This document shows positions 9,077 to 16,716 of a stretch of 64,000 nt of DNA, piece after piece. Positions within the stretch are counted from its first letter, which is position 1, and each line of letters opens with the position of its first letter. The stretch lies in the NCBI RefSeq assembly GCF_029854195.1, contig NZ_CP122960.1, forward strand, positions 620,001 through 684,000, read 5' to 3'. The translations under genes and the position numbers were made by a program. The notes under the pieces are model-generated. The model saw only the letters and a program-made list of their open reading frames with translations, did not search any database and was not told the DNA's origin. This DNA comes from Amylibacter sp. IMCC11727 (GTDB lineage: Bacteria > Pseudomonadota > Alphaproteobacteria > Rhodobacterales > Rhodobacteraceae).

Positions 9077-9107
9077 AAGGGCGCGTGAGCAATCACGCGC
9101 CCTTTTG
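9077..9107 (+). terminator. Intrinsic terminator of the str operon
   Basis: A perfect 12-bp stem (AAGGGCGCGTGA and complement) with a GCAA tetraloop, followed by TTTT. Confidence 0.92.
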
Positions 9108-9125
9108 CATTTGGGGGAAGAAAAG

Positions 9126-9887
9126 ATGTTTGGGCGTCTGTTTTTAAGGTACATGCCGTGGTGGGCGTTTCTGCCGATCCTGTTCGTTATGGTGCCTTTG
9201 GCGATTTCGACGGTCAAAGACTATCTGGCCCTGCGCGCAGGATTAGACGCGGCCAAGTCAGCGCCCGCCCCAGAGGTGCGCCCCCTGTCCGATTTTTCGC
9301 TTGATCCAGCGCGAACCGGCGCGGTGGAAGTGGCTGTATTGGGGCAGTACAAAGGGTTCGCGCGGGGTATTGAAGCGGGTAAAATTGATTTTGCTTTTGC
9401 TCTGCTGGAGCCGTTGGACGGAGAAGGGGCCACGGTTGCGTTGGTAAGTGAAGGGTATCTATTTGACCTGCTATTGGAACGAATTGCAAAGGCCAAAGTA
9501 GATGGAGGCGCGAGCCTGATCCGTGGGTTTGAAGAAAAGGATCATAGGTTCAAATCCCGTATTGAACGCGCGTTGAAAGACGCAGGACAAACGCGGCACG
9601 TTTATGTTGTGGAGCCCTATTGGGGCACGCGGGACGCGGCGTTGGATGGGCGACTTGGATCGAACTTGTTGCTTGTGTTTGTTTCGGTCGGGTTCACAGT
9701 CATCTTTGCCCTGATCTCTGGTACAAAGTTGGTGCGGTGGATTTTACGGGTGCGTGCCAAGCAAGGAGAGGTGCGACTGACTGACGTGGATGGAGAGCCG
9801 AACAAGAAACGATCCATCCCGCACACGTCTGCGCGGGAAGAAACACGATCTGATGATGACACACCTGTGATGCGCCGACGGCGTTGA
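9126..9887 (+). CDS. Hypothetical membrane protein with two transmembrane segments (253 aa)
   Basis: No family is recognised. An N-terminal hydrophobic segment (about residues 10-27, MPWWAFLPILFVMVPLAIS) and a second at about 180-203 (NLLLVFVSVGFTVIFALISG) flank a roughly 150-residue domain that would face the periplasm. A basic, arginine-rich tail (KKRSIP...MRRRR) would then be cytoplasmic. The ATG at 9126 follows GGGGGAAG by 5-6 bases. The next gene starts 18 bp downstream, so the two are probably one transcript. Confidence 0.75.
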   Translation: MFGRLFLRYMPWWAFLPILFVMVPLAISTVKDYLALRAGLDAAKSAPAPEVRPLSDFSLDPARTGAVEVAVLGQYKGFARGIEAGKIDFAFALLEPLDGEGATVALVSEGYLFDLLLERIAKAKVDGGASLIRGFEEKDHRFKSRIERALKDAGQTRHVYVVEPYWGTRDAALDGRLGSNLLLVFVSVGFTVIFALISGTKLVRWILRVRAKQGEVRLTDVDGEPNKKRSIPHTSAREETRSDDDTPVMRRRR

Positions 9888-9905
9888 AACGGAGTTACAG
9901 GGCAA

Positions 9906-10643
9906 GTGTTTGGATGGATGAAAAAGTTGCGCGCTGGGGGGCATACGCATAGCCCGCCGTTGGACAAACAGGCACGAGCTGATTGGATCAAGGCACAACA
10001 GGCCAATTGGCAGGTCCAATGGCATGACCTATTTGACGCTGATCCGTTTCTAGGCCGATCCGTTTCGAGCGATCGCCCCGACCCGATGCCCGACACACTT
10101 GATGACGATTACCGTCTGATCTTTGATCTGTCTCAGGCACACCCCAAGACACAAGCGGCGTGTTTCGCGGTATTCCCCCACGGCACAGAAATGCACGCCC
10201 GGTTTGACGCGTTCAGAGTGCGCAAGCCAGTTGCTATGTCTGAAACAGCGGCAAGACAGGCCCTAGCGGAAGTGATCGCGCTTGTTCAAAAGATCGGCCC
10301 GAATGAAGACGTGGATTTTTCCAAGGTTGAAGTGGTGGATCGGGATACGGAGGATGGGCTTGCAGCGCTGTCGTTTGTGGATGAAATCAACATCCTTTTG
10401 GAAGAGAGTCTGCTGGAACCACGTCCTGTCCGAGATATGGCCCACACGGCGGCAGAACGTTTCTTGCGAGAGCCGTTGTACGCAATGGCAGGGAATTATT
10501 ATCAACTGCATACATGGGTGACGGGTGTTCTGATCGGGGGGGATAAAGATTTGCTGTTCACGGTCTTGTATGAGATGTGGCACGGGGGCTGGCAGGTTTT
10601 TGTCGGGGATGAGGGTGTTGTATTGGCCAAGCGGCGGGTGTGA
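9906..10643 (+). CDS. Hypothetical cytoplasmic protein (245 aa)
   Basis: Not recognised. It starts with GTG at 9906 or possibly ATG at 9918. The protein is soluble and tryptophan-rich (WIKAQQANWQVQWHDLF) with no signal peptide or obvious catalytic motif. It has two parts: an N-terminal 130 residues rich in Asp/Phe, and a helical C-terminal half ending in MWHGGWQVFVGDEGVVLAKRRV. It lies 18 bp after the membrane protein gene and is followed by the S10 operon leader, whose hairpin may also end this transcript. Confidence 0.7.
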   Translation: MFGWMKKLRAGGHTHSPPLDKQARADWIKAQQANWQVQWHDLFDADPFLGRSVSSDRPDPMPDTLDDDYRLIFDLSQAHPKTQAACFAVFPHGTEMHARFDAFRVRKPVAMSETAARQALAEVIALVQKIGPNEDVDFSKVEVVDRDTEDGLAALSFVDEINILLEESLLEPRPVRDMAHTAAERFLREPLYAMAGNYYQLHTWVTGVLIGGDKDLLFTVLYEMWHGGWQVFVGDEGVVLAKRRV

Positions 10644-10683
10644 CACCTGCACAAAGGGATGTGAAAAAATCCACGATTTTCCC

Positions 10684-10712
10684 TTGCTTTCATAAGCGAC
10701 TCACCCTAAACG
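10684..10712 (+). promoter_or_regulatory. Probable rpsJ (S10 operon) promoter
   Basis: TTGCTT (10684-10689), 17 bp, TAAACG (10707-10712). This resembles the rplO promoter (TTGCTT, 17 bp, TATACG). It would give a leader of about 115 nt containing the hairpin at 10727-10752. Confidence 0.6.
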
Positions 10713-10726
10713 GGCCAAGTCCTGAG

Positions 10727-10752
10727 AGGGTGCGTTTCGCGTGCCCTTTTTT
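10727..10752 (+). terminator. Terminator-like hairpin in the S10 operon leader (possible attenuator)
   Basis: GGGTGCG pairs with CGTGCCC (two G-U pairs) around a 5-base loop and is followed by six T. It lies between the proposed promoter and rpsJ, so it could act as an attenuator. It could instead be the terminator of the gene ending at 10643. Confidence 0.55.
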
Positions 10753-10835
10753 GGTTCACATACGATGCGATGAGGGTTGGCGGTGGTCGTCTGTCCTCCT
10801 CTCCATGGAAATCCCTAATTCAAGGGGTATGTTTT

Positions 10836-11150
10836 ATGGCAGTACAAAGCCAAAATATCCGAATTCGGCTGAAAGCGTTTGATTACCGTGTTCTGGATGC
10901 GTCCACACAGGAAATCGTAAACACAGCCAAGCGCACTGGCGCACAGGTTCGTGGTCCTATTCCACTTCCTAATCACATCGAAAAGTACACGGTTCTGCGT
11001 GGTCCACACGTAAACAAAAAGTCCCGTGAGCAGTTCGAAATCCGCACGCACAAGCGTTTGCTCGACATCGTTGACCCAACTCCACAAACAGTAGACGCGC
11101 TGATGAAGCTCGATCTGGCTGCTGGTGTGGATGTTGAGATCAAGCTTTAA
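10836..11150 (+). CDS. rpsJ: 30S ribosomal protein S10
   Basis: S10 of the 30S head (also NusE in antitermination), 104 aa. It contains RIRLKAFDYRVLD, GPIPLPNHIEKYTVLRGPHVNKKSREQFEIRTHKR and a C-terminal GVDVEIKL. The ATG at 10836 is chosen over an upstream in-frame ATG at 10770, because AAGGGG lies 8 bases before it and homology begins there. It is the first gene of the rpsJ-rplC-rplD-rplW block. Confidence 0.99.
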   Translation: MAVQSQNIRIRLKAFDYRVLDASTQEIVNTAKRTGAQVRGPIPLPNHIEKYTVLRGPHVNKKSREQFEIRTHKRLLDIVDPTPQTVDALMKLDLAAGVDVEIKL

Positions 11151-11164
11151 GGGAGTATTGAGAG

Positions 11165-12034
11165 ATGCGCTCTGGAGTAATTGCAAAGAAACTGGGCATG
11201 ACCCGGTTGTTCATGGAAGACGGTAAGCAGGTTCCTGTAACTGTTCTTCAAATGGAAAACCTGCAGGTTGTGGCACAACGCACTGGCGAAAAAGACGGCT
11301 ACACAGCTGTTCAGCTGGGTGCTGGCACAGCCAAAGCGAAACGCACATCCGCAGCGATGCGCGGCCATTTCGCGGCTGCAAAGGTTGAACCAAAACGCAA
11401 GATCGCGGAATTCCGCGTGTCTGCTGACAACCTGATTGAGGTTGGCGAAGAAATCATCGCTGATCACTATTTTGAAGGTCAGTTCGTAGACGTATCTGGC
11501 ACATCCATCGGTAAAGGTTTTGCGGGTGCGATGAAGCGTTGGAACTTTGGCGGTTTGCGCGCGACACACGGTGTGTCGATTTCGCACCGTTCGCACGGTT
11601 CCACGGGTCAGTGTCAAGAACCTGGTCGTGTTTTCAAAGGTAAGAAAATGGCCGGTCACATGGGCGCTGCGAAGGTAACAACGCAGAACCTGCAAGTTGT
11701 CAAAACTGACAGCGACCGTGGTTTGCTGATGATCAAAGGTGCCGTTCCTGGTTCCAAAGGTGGTTGGGTGACAATCAAGGATGCGGTGAAGAAGCCGTTC
11801 CCTGAGAACGCCATTTTGCCTGCTGCGCTGCGCTCTGCCGCTGCTGCTGCTGCGAAAGCCGCTGAAGAAGCTGCTGCTGAGGCTGCTGCTGAAGAGGCTG
11901 CGGCCGCTGAAGCCGCTGCTGCGGAAGCTGCTGCTGCAGAAGAAGCTGCGTTGAAGGCTGCTGAAGCTGAAATCGCTGCGGACGCTGCTGCAGAAGGGGC
12001 ACCTGCTGACGAGAAGAAAGAAGGTGACGCATGA
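11165..12034 (+). CDS. rplC: 50S ribosomal protein L3 with long Ala/Glu-rich tail
   Basis: L3 binds 23S rRNA near the peptidyl transferase centre. The first 215 residues are a standard L3 (MRSGVIAKKLGMTRLF, RWNFGGLRATHGVSISHRSHGSTGQ, KGKKMAGHMGAAKVTTQNL). The remaining 70 residues are an alanine/glutamate-rich, helix-prone extension with almost no other residue types until a lysine/aspartate end. The family core is about 210-240 aa, so this tail accounts for the length of 289. GCT-rich DNA encodes it without any frame disruption. Its last 4 bases overlap rplD (ATGA). Confidence 0.99.
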   Translation: MRSGVIAKKLGMTRLFMEDGKQVPVTVLQMENLQVVAQRTGEKDGYTAVQLGAGTAKAKRTSAAMRGHFAAAKVEPKRKIAEFRVSADNLIEVGEEIIADHYFEGQFVDVSGTSIGKGFAGAMKRWNFGGLRATHGVSISHRSHGSTGQCQEPGRVFKGKKMAGHMGAAKVTTQNLQVVKTDSDRGLLMIKGAVPGSKGGWVTIKDAVKKPFPENAILPAALRSAAAAAAKAAEEAAAEAAAEEAAAAEAAAAEAAAAEEAALKAAEAEIAADAAAEGAPADEKKEGDA

Positions 12035-12651
12035 AACTTGACGTGATCAAACTCGACGGCGGCAAAGCCGGTTCTGTTGACTTGGACGAGGCCCTGTTTG
12101 GCCTTGAGCCACGCAAGGACATTCTGCACCGTGTTGTGCGTTACCAACTGGCGAAACGTCAGGCGGGGACACACAAGGTTAAGACACGGTCTGAAACCAG
12201 CTATTCCACAAAGAAGATCTATCGCCAAAAGGGCACAGGTGGCGCACGCCATGGTGACCGTAATGCGCCGATCTTCCGTGGTGGTGGTGTTTACAAAGGC
12301 CCGAAAGTGCGCAGCCACGCGCATGATCTGACCAAAAAGTTCCGTAAGCTGGGCTTGCGCCACGCATTGTCTGCAAAGGCAACTGCGGGTGAGTTGGTGA
12401 TTGTAGACAACGCTGAAATGGCGTCTGCAAAAACTGGTGAGCTGGCGAAGGCAGTAAAGAACCTCGGTTGGAAGCGTGCACTGGTTGTAGATGGCGCGGA
12501 AGTGAATGCAAACTTTGCATTGGCTGCTCGTAACATCGACGGTGTGAACGTTCTGCCAAGCCAAGGTGCCAACGTTTACGACATCCTGAAAAGCGACACT
12601 TTGGTGATCACCAAAGCTGGCGTTGAAGCATTGGAGGCCCGTTTGAAATGA
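12031..12651 (+). CDS. rplD: 50S ribosomal protein L4
   Basis: L4, 206 aa, lines the polypeptide exit tunnel. The extended loop region is present (KTRSETSYSTKKIYRQKGTGGARHGDR), as is the C-terminal DILKSDTLVITKAGVEALEARL. It is translationally coupled at both ends by ATGA overlaps with rplC and rplW. In E. coli free L4 represses its own operon by attenuation in the S10 leader; a terminator-like leader hairpin is present here too. Confidence 0.99.
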   Translation: MKLDVIKLDGGKAGSVDLDEALFGLEPRKDILHRVVRYQLAKRQAGTHKVKTRSETSYSTKKIYRQKGTGGARHGDRNAPIFRGGGVYKGPKVRSHAHDLTKKFRKLGLRHALSAKATAGELVIVDNAEMASAKTGELAKAVKNLGWKRALVVDGAEVNANFALAARNIDGVNVLPSQGANVYDILKSDTLVITKAGVEALEARLK

Positions 12652-12944
12652 GCACTAAAGCTGAACTCTATGACGTGATCCGCAAGCCGATCATCACGGA
12701 AAAAGCAACCATGGCGTCCGAGCATAACGCCGTTGTTTTCGAAGTGGCGATTGACGCGAACAAACCACAGATCAAAGAAGCCGTTGAAGGCCTGTTTGGT
12801 GTGAAGGTGAAGGCTGTGAACACATCCATCACCAAAGGTAAAGTAAAGCGGTTCCGCGGTAAGCTGGGCGTTCGTAAGGACGTGAAAAAGGCTTACGTGA
12901 CGCTTGAAGAAGGTAACACGATCGACGTGTCTACTGGTCTTTAA
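12648..12944 (+). CDS. rplW: 50S ribosomal protein L23
   Basis: L23, 98 aa, sits at the tunnel exit and docks SRP and trigger factor. It contains YDVIRKPIITEKATM and a C-terminal AYVTLEEGNTIDVSTGL. It overlaps rplD by ATGA. Unusually for an S10 operon it is followed by a terminator rather than by rplB. The last 24 bases of the gene plus the terminator are repeated about 490 bp downstream as a fossil (13390-13487). Confidence 0.99.
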   Translation: MSTKAELYDVIRKPIITEKATMASEHNAVVFEVAIDANKPQIKEAVEGLFGVKVKAVNTSITKGKVKRFRGKLGVRKDVKKAYVTLEEGNTIDVSTGL

Positions 12945-12964
12945 GTTAGATCGTCTTTGAATAG

Positions 12965-12996
12965 AAAAGGCCCTGTCGGAAACGGCGGGGCCTTTT
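12965..12996 (+). terminator. Intrinsic terminator after rplW
   Basis: AAAAGGCCC pairs with the complementary arm, with G-U pairs near the loop, and TTTT follows. It belongs to a 76-bp segment duplicated at 13411-13486. Confidence 0.88.
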
Positions 12997-13075
12997 CACG
13001 TTTGTGTGCGTTCGCTCGAAACATTGGGAAATTAATCTATGTTTTCAGTTGAAGTGGAAATATGGAGCAAAACCA

Positions 13076-13354
13076 ATGATAAGAACAATTTCCTTTGCAA
13101 CGCTTGCCTTTGCATTGATGGCAACGGGCCCAAGTTTTGCCGGTTCTAAAGTGAGCCTTCAATCGGCTGAAGCGATTTGTTTGGACCGTGTCGCCAAGTT
13201 TGCGCAAGCTGCGTCTGTTGGGGATGGCGGTGGGCCGCAGCCCAGTCGAATTAAGGATCAGTTTCGCGCATGCGTGTTTGCAAAATCCGGTCAGTATCCG
13301 CAAAACGAACTGAAAATCCGCGGACAAGTCGTGACTTTAGGGGCCAATGGCTAA
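13076..13354 (+). CDS. Small secreted two-cysteine protein, copy 1
   Basis: A 92-aa exported protein of unknown function. The signal peptide (about residues 1-21) ends in PSFAG. The mature part has KVSLQSAEAICLDRVAKFAQ, then a glycine-rich linker, then IKDQFRACVFAKSGQYP and LKIRGQ. The two cysteines, one in each motif, probably form a disulfide in the periplasm. GGAG is 8 bases before the ATG. It is a clear paralogue of the protein at 13585-13863. The gene is inserted between rplW and rplB and sits between two copies of the rplW 3' end. Confidence 0.8.
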   Translation: MIRTISFATLAFALMATGPSFAGSKVSLQSAEAICLDRVAKFAQAASVGDGGGPQPSRIKDQFRACVFAKSGQYPQNELKIRGQVVTLGANG

Positions 13355-13389
13355 GTTGCTTTTGGCAATTCTAGGCGGAGATTAATCGG

Positions 13390-13434
13390 GTCTTTGACGA
13401 GGGCGACAGGATTGACGCGTCTACTGATCTTTTA
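13390..13434 (+). pseudogene. Fossil of the rplW 3' end
   Basis: In frame this reads VFDEGDRIDASTDLL, matching the L23 C-terminus (TLEEGNTIDVSTGL then stop) with the stop TAA changed to TTA. The 76-bp stretch 13411-13486 matches 12921-12996 at 66 of 76 positions and includes the terminator. It is a leftover of a duplication or insertion event, not a functional gene. Confidence 0.85.
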
Positions 13435-13454
13435 GGTGGATCGTTTTTGAGTGG

Positions 13455-13487
13455 AAAAGGCCCTGTCGGAAACGGCAGGGCCTTTTT
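13455..13487 (+). terminator. Intrinsic terminator after small secreted protein 1
   Basis: AAAAGGCCCTG and CAGGGCCTTTT form a perfect 11-bp stem followed by T. It is a duplicate of the rplW terminator. Confidence 0.88.
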
Positions 13488-13584
13488 GCATGCTCCCTTT
13501 TGGTCACACACGCGTGTGGAGGGCTAGGCGGTGAAACCCGTTGGTATAGGTTGGATTTAAGAACCCAACAAAAGGAGTATTAAA

Positions 13585-13863
13585 ATGTTAACGAGAATAT
13601 CCCTTATGGCGCTGGCCCTGTCTGTGTCCGTCGCTGCGCCAACTTTTGCCACATCATCGAAGGTCAGCCTGAGCGCGGCAGAGCAGATTTGTTTTGATCG
13701 TGCCGAGCGGTTTGCCCAGACGCCCCGTTATTTTGCCGTGGATGAATTTCCTACGCCAAACCAGATCAAAGACAAATACCGCGCCTGTGTGTATGCGAAA
13801 TCGGGCGAGTATCCTGCGCAAAAGTTGATCGTGCGTGGGCAGCGTTTGAAGTTGCATTCTTAG
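13585..13863 (+). CDS. Small secreted two-cysteine protein, copy 2
   Basis: A 92-aa paralogue of the protein at 13076-13354. The signal peptide is MLTRISLMALALSVSVAAP followed by TFA; the mature chain has SKVSLSAAEQICFDRAERFAQ, IKDKYRACVYAKSGEYP and LIVRGQ, with both cysteines conserved. The central part differs in length and sequence (PRYFAVDEFPTPN instead of a glycine-rich linker). AAAGGAG precedes the start. The function is unknown; two diverged copies separated by a duplicated terminator suggest a tandem duplication followed by specialisation. Confidence 0.8.
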   Translation: MLTRISLMALALSVSVAAPTFATSSKVSLSAAEQICFDRAERFAQTPRYFAVDEFPTPNQIKDKYRACVYAKSGEYPAQKLIVRGQRLKLHS

Positions 13864-13869
13864 GGGGGG

Positions 13870-13904
13870 TAGGGCTGAAGCCCGATCTACGGTAAGAGTT
13901 GGGA
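13870..13904. repeat. REP-like palindrome, GGGCTGAAGCCC family
   Basis: This unit resembles the one at 17910-17944 over about 35 bp: the same GGGCTGAAGCCC stem, then CTACG-TAAGA-TTG. Both stand just after a gene and before a terminator-like hairpin (here an imperfect stem ending in GGGGCTTTTTT at about 13904-13933). Confidence 0.7.
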
Positions 13905-13936
13905 AAGTCCTGCTGGTTGCAGTGGGGCTTTTTTCG

Positions 13937-14791
13937 CTACTGCAAATGTTCGTCGAAAAAACTCAAAACCTGCCGAGTATATTCAGTTTTGGCAAATCGG
14001 TAGAAGTCTTGATGCCTCGCTTCTGGGATTTCCCAAATTTCTTTTGGTGAATTGGCATTCGAAAACAGTTCGCGGGAGTTTACCAGCGTTGTCCTTTGAT
14101 CCTTGGTGCCTGCAATAACCAAAATAGGCGCTTGGATGGCTTCAATTTTGTTCTTTGGAGAAATTTCGTGTGTGCTTACACCGATTTGGAGAGGAGCTTG
14201 CCAAAGTAACAGCATTGATAGACGAACGCTCCAATCTCCGAGTTTTACGCGCAGCCTGTTTTCCGTGGCATCTTTAAGATCAGAAAAGACAGCCTCTAAT
14301 ACGTAAGCATCAGCTTGTTGTTTGGACCCAGCCAAAATTGCAGCAGCGCCGCCAAGAGATGAACCGATCACGCCAACCTTCTTGTCTGGCCATTTTCGTT
14401 CAATAAAGCTGTATGCAGCCTGAACGCTGACTGCTTCTAAGTGCCCAAAGGTTACGGTTTTGCCATCGCTCTCTCCATGGGCTTGAAGGTCGATGAGTAC
14501 CACTGAATATTCATTTTCAATGAGCATCTGCGCTCTAGGAAGCATAGAGCGTTTGTCAGACTTGATGCCGTGAAGAAGTAGAACCACAGGATTATTCGAT
14601 GGTGAAACATAGTACCAAGCTGAAACGTGATTTCCATCAGCGTCGGCAAGGGAAATGGGTGCCAGTTTTATATTGCTCGGGGGTGGGCCGACGAACTGTT
14701 TGTTTGGCGTCACTGCATAACGCCCTGCTAACATTAGCAGCAGAATGCCAATGGAAAAGAAAGTAAATAAAATACTCAGACTACGTTTCAT
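13937..14791 (-). CDS. Alpha/beta hydrolase with N-terminal membrane anchor
   Basis: An AT-rich gene for a serine hydrolase. An N-terminal hydrophobic segment (SILFTFFSIGILLLMLAG) would export or anchor the enzyme. The fold markers are LLLHGIKSDKRSM (oxyanion region), the nucleophile elbow GSSLGGAAA, the acid near IAGTKDQRT and the histidine in PEARHQDF. It resembles the YqkD/FrsA-like peptidase or esterase group; the substrate is unknown. I use the ATG at 14791; a GTG at 14818 is an alternative, and neither has a good ribosome-binding site. It runs opposite to the ribosomal genes and its base composition differs from theirs, suggesting later acquisition. Confidence 0.85.
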   Translation of the reverse strand: MKRSLSILFTFFSIGILLLMLAGRYAVTPNKQFVGPPPSNIKLAPISLADADGNHVSAWYYVSPSNNPVVLLLHGIKSDKRSMLPRAQMLIENEYSVVLIDLQAHGESDGKTVTFGHLEAVSVQAAYSFIERKWPDKKVGVIGSSLGGAAAILAGSKQQADAYVLEAVFSDLKDATENRLRVKLGDWSVRLSMLLLWQAPLQIGVSTHEISPKNKIEAIQAPILVIAGTKDQRTTLVNSRELFSNANSPKEIWEIPEARHQDFYRFAKTEYTRQVLSFFDEHLQ

Positions 14792-14818
14792 TCTGTGATG
14801 ATATTGATTTTTTCCCAC

Positions 14819-15116
14819 GGCTTACAGACTCATCCCTAAATGTACGGAAATTGGGTCAAAAGGCGCCGTTCCTTCGCGGCTCTTTAGAGTTGCTAATAAT
14901 CCGTATAGTGAGCGCCATCCTGCGGGTCAGCGCTGGCACGGCTTGGCGTTCGTTGAGAGCGGTCCCCGATCAAGTCGGGGACAGTAGTGGCTAATTAGCC
15001 ATTTATGCTTGACCCACGCCCCCCTTATTCATAGAAGCCACTATCTGCACCGTCCTAGATTCGTCTGGGGCGTTGTTGTTTTGGGTGAACGGTTTGTTCA
15101 TCTGCCTAACTCGGGC
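14819..15116. other. Intergenic region and probable rplB promoter area
   Basis: No gene is seen. It contains a perfect hairpin (GTCCCCGA-N5-TCGGGGAC, 14962-14982). A TTGACC at 15009 is followed by a C-run and TTATTCATAG, which may be the rplB promoter in a poorer form than the other ribosomal promoters. Confidence 0.45.
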
Positions 15117-15179
15117 ACCTTTGGGGGCCTATAATCTTGGAACCTTCGGGGTCCTATCACTTTGCGGACCTACGGGGCC
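15117..15179 (+). repeat. Three ACCTxxGGGGxCC direct repeats in the rplB leader
   Basis: The core recurs at 15117, 15142 and 15168, spaced 25-26 bp, as ACCTTTGGGGGCC, ACCTTCGGGGTCC and ACCTACGGGGCC. Each can form a small stem-loop (ACC with GGT-type pairing around a TTCG-like loop). The array ends 25 bp before rplB, so it is in the mRNA leader. Confidence 0.6.
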
Positions 15180-15204
15180 GCCACATAAACGAAAGACAGT
15201 AAGA

Positions 15205-16044
15205 ATGGCACTTAAGTCGTATAAGCCGACGACGCCGGGCCAGCGTGGACTGGTACTGATTGATCGTTCAGAGTTGTACAAAGGCCGTCCGGTCAAAGCC
15301 CTTACACAGGGTTTGACCAAGAATGGCGGACGTAACAACACTGGGCGTATTACTATGCGTCGCAAAGGTGGGGGTGCAAAGCGCCTGTACCGGATCGTTG
15401 ATTTCAAACGCAACAAAATGGATGTACCGGCAACCGTTGAACGGATCGAATATGACCCGAACCGGACCGCGTTCATCGCACTCATCAAATACGAAGATGG
15501 CCAGCAGGCTTACATCATCGCACCACAGCGTTTGGCTGTTGGCGATAAGGTAATCTCTTCTGCGAAGGCTGACGTGAAGCCAGGCAACACCATGCCGTTC
15601 ACAGGTCTGCCCATCGGGACAATCATCCACAACATCGAGTTGAAGCCAGGCAAAGGCGGGCAGATTGCTCGTGCTGCTGGGACTTATGCTCAGTTTGTTG
15701 GTCGTGATGGTTCTTACGCTCAGATCCGCCTGTCCTCAGGGGAACTGCGCATCGTTCGTCAGGAATGCATGGCCACCGTTGGTGCCGTGTCTAACCCAGA
15801 CAACTCCAACCAGAACTTTGGTAAAGCGGGCCGCAACCGTCACAAGGGCATCCGCCCATCTGTGCGTGGTGTGGTTATGAACCCTGTCGATCACCCACAC
15901 GGTGGTGGTGAAGGTCGTACATCGGGTGGTCGTCACCCAGTGTCCCCTTGGGGTAAGCCAACAAAGGGTGCGCGCACTCGTTCCAACAAGACTACGGATA
16001 AATACATTATCCGGTCCCGTCACGCCAAGAAGAAGGGTCGTTAA
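15205..16044 (+). CDS. rplB: 50S ribosomal protein L2
   Basis: L2, 279 aa, is needed for peptidyl transferase activity and subunit joining. It contains MALKSYKPTTPGQRGLVLIDRSEL, GRNNTGRITMRRKGGGAKR and the essential PVDHPHGGGEGRTSGGRHPVSPWG. The start at 15205 matches the family; the open frame extends upstream to 15073, but that part is leader. It restarts the ribosomal cluster after the insertion of two secreted proteins and a hydrolase. AAGA is the only ribosome-binding hint. Confidence 0.99.
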   Translation: MALKSYKPTTPGQRGLVLIDRSELYKGRPVKALTQGLTKNGGRNNTGRITMRRKGGGAKRLYRIVDFKRNKMDVPATVERIEYDPNRTAFIALIKYEDGQQAYIIAPQRLAVGDKVISSAKADVKPGNTMPFTGLPIGTIIHNIELKPGKGGQIARAAGTYAQFVGRDGSYAQIRLSSGELRIVRQECMATVGAVSNPDNSNQNFGKAGRNRHKGIRPSVRGVVMNPVDHPHGGGEGRTSGGRHPVSPWGKPTKGARTRSNKTTDKYIIRSRHAKKKGR

Positions 16045-16047
16045 CAG

Positions 16048-16326
16048 ATGCCTCGTTCAGTATGGAAAGGCCCTTTCGTCGATGCTTATGTGCTTAAAAA
16101 AGCCGAAGCATCCCGCGAATCTGGCCGTAATGAAGTAATCAAAATCTGGTCTCGTCGTTCGACGATCCTGCCACAGTTCGTGGGTTTGACTTTCGGCGTG
16201 TACAACGGCCGCAAGCACATCCCTGTGTCAGTATCTGAGGATATGATTGGCCAGAAGTTCGGTGAATACTCCCCATCGCGCACCTATTACGGGCACGCTG
16301 CGGACAAAAAAGCGAAACGGAAATAA
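16048..16326 (+). CDS. rpsS: 30S ribosomal protein S19
   Basis: S19, 92 aa, forms the head of the 30S subunit with S13. It contains MPRSVWKGPFVDAYVLKKAE, WSRRSTILPQFVGLTFGVYNGRKHIPV and the C-terminal basic tail. It begins 3 bp after rplB and ends 3 bp before rplV. Confidence 0.99.
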   Translation: MPRSVWKGPFVDAYVLKKAEASRESGRNEVIKIWSRRSTILPQFVGLTFGVYNGRKHIPVSVSEDMIGQKFGEYSPSRTYYGHAADKKAKRK

Positions 16327-16329
16327 GCC

Positions 16330-16716
16330 ATGGGAAAGTCTAAAAACGCCCGTCGCGTAGCAGAGAACGAAGCGTATGCCGTTTCTCGTATGCTCAAGAC
16401 AAGCCCACAGAAGCTGAACCTTGTGGCTCAGTTGATCCGTGGTCAAAAAGTCGAAAAAGCATTGACCAACCTTACGTTTTCTAAAAAGCGTATCGCGGCT
16501 GATGTGAAAAAGGCGCTGCAATCTGCGATTGCCAACGCTGAAAACAACCACGGTCTGGATGTTGACGAGCTGATCGTTGCAGAGGCTTGGGTTGGTAAGA
16601 ACCTGACAATGAAACGCGGGCGCCCTCGGGCTCGTGGTCGTTACGGCCGCATCCTGAAGCCTTTCGCACAAGTAACCATTCTGGTGCGTCAGCCAGCAGA
16701 AGAGGAGCAAGCATAA
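16330..16716 (+). CDS. rplV: 50S ribosomal protein L22
   Basis: L22, 128 aa, lines the exit tunnel with its beta-hairpin (WVGKNLTMKRGRPRARGRYGRI); no macrolide-resistance type deletion is visible in that loop. The N-terminal helix region is RMLKTSPQKLNLVAQLIRGQKVEKAL. The acidic end PAEEEQA is typical of alphaproteobacteria. Its stop shares one base with the rpsC start (TAATG). Confidence 0.99.
   Translation: MGKSKNARRVAENEAYAVSRMLKTSPQKLNLVAQLIRGQKVEKALTNLTFSKKRIAADVKKALQSAIANAENNHGLDVDELIVAEAWVGKNLTMKRGRPRARGRYGRILKPFAQVTILVRQPAEEEQA

Noticed and set aside
11812..12034. Frameshift in rplC producing the Ala/Glu tail
   Set aside because: The frame is continuous, the tail ends at the rplD overlap (ATGA) and its codon use matches the rest of the gene.
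11656..12564. 302-codon minus-strand frame with poly-Ala/Ser segment
   Set aside because: It is the antisense image of the L3 tail and L4; the low-complexity stretch is a by-product of GCT repeats.
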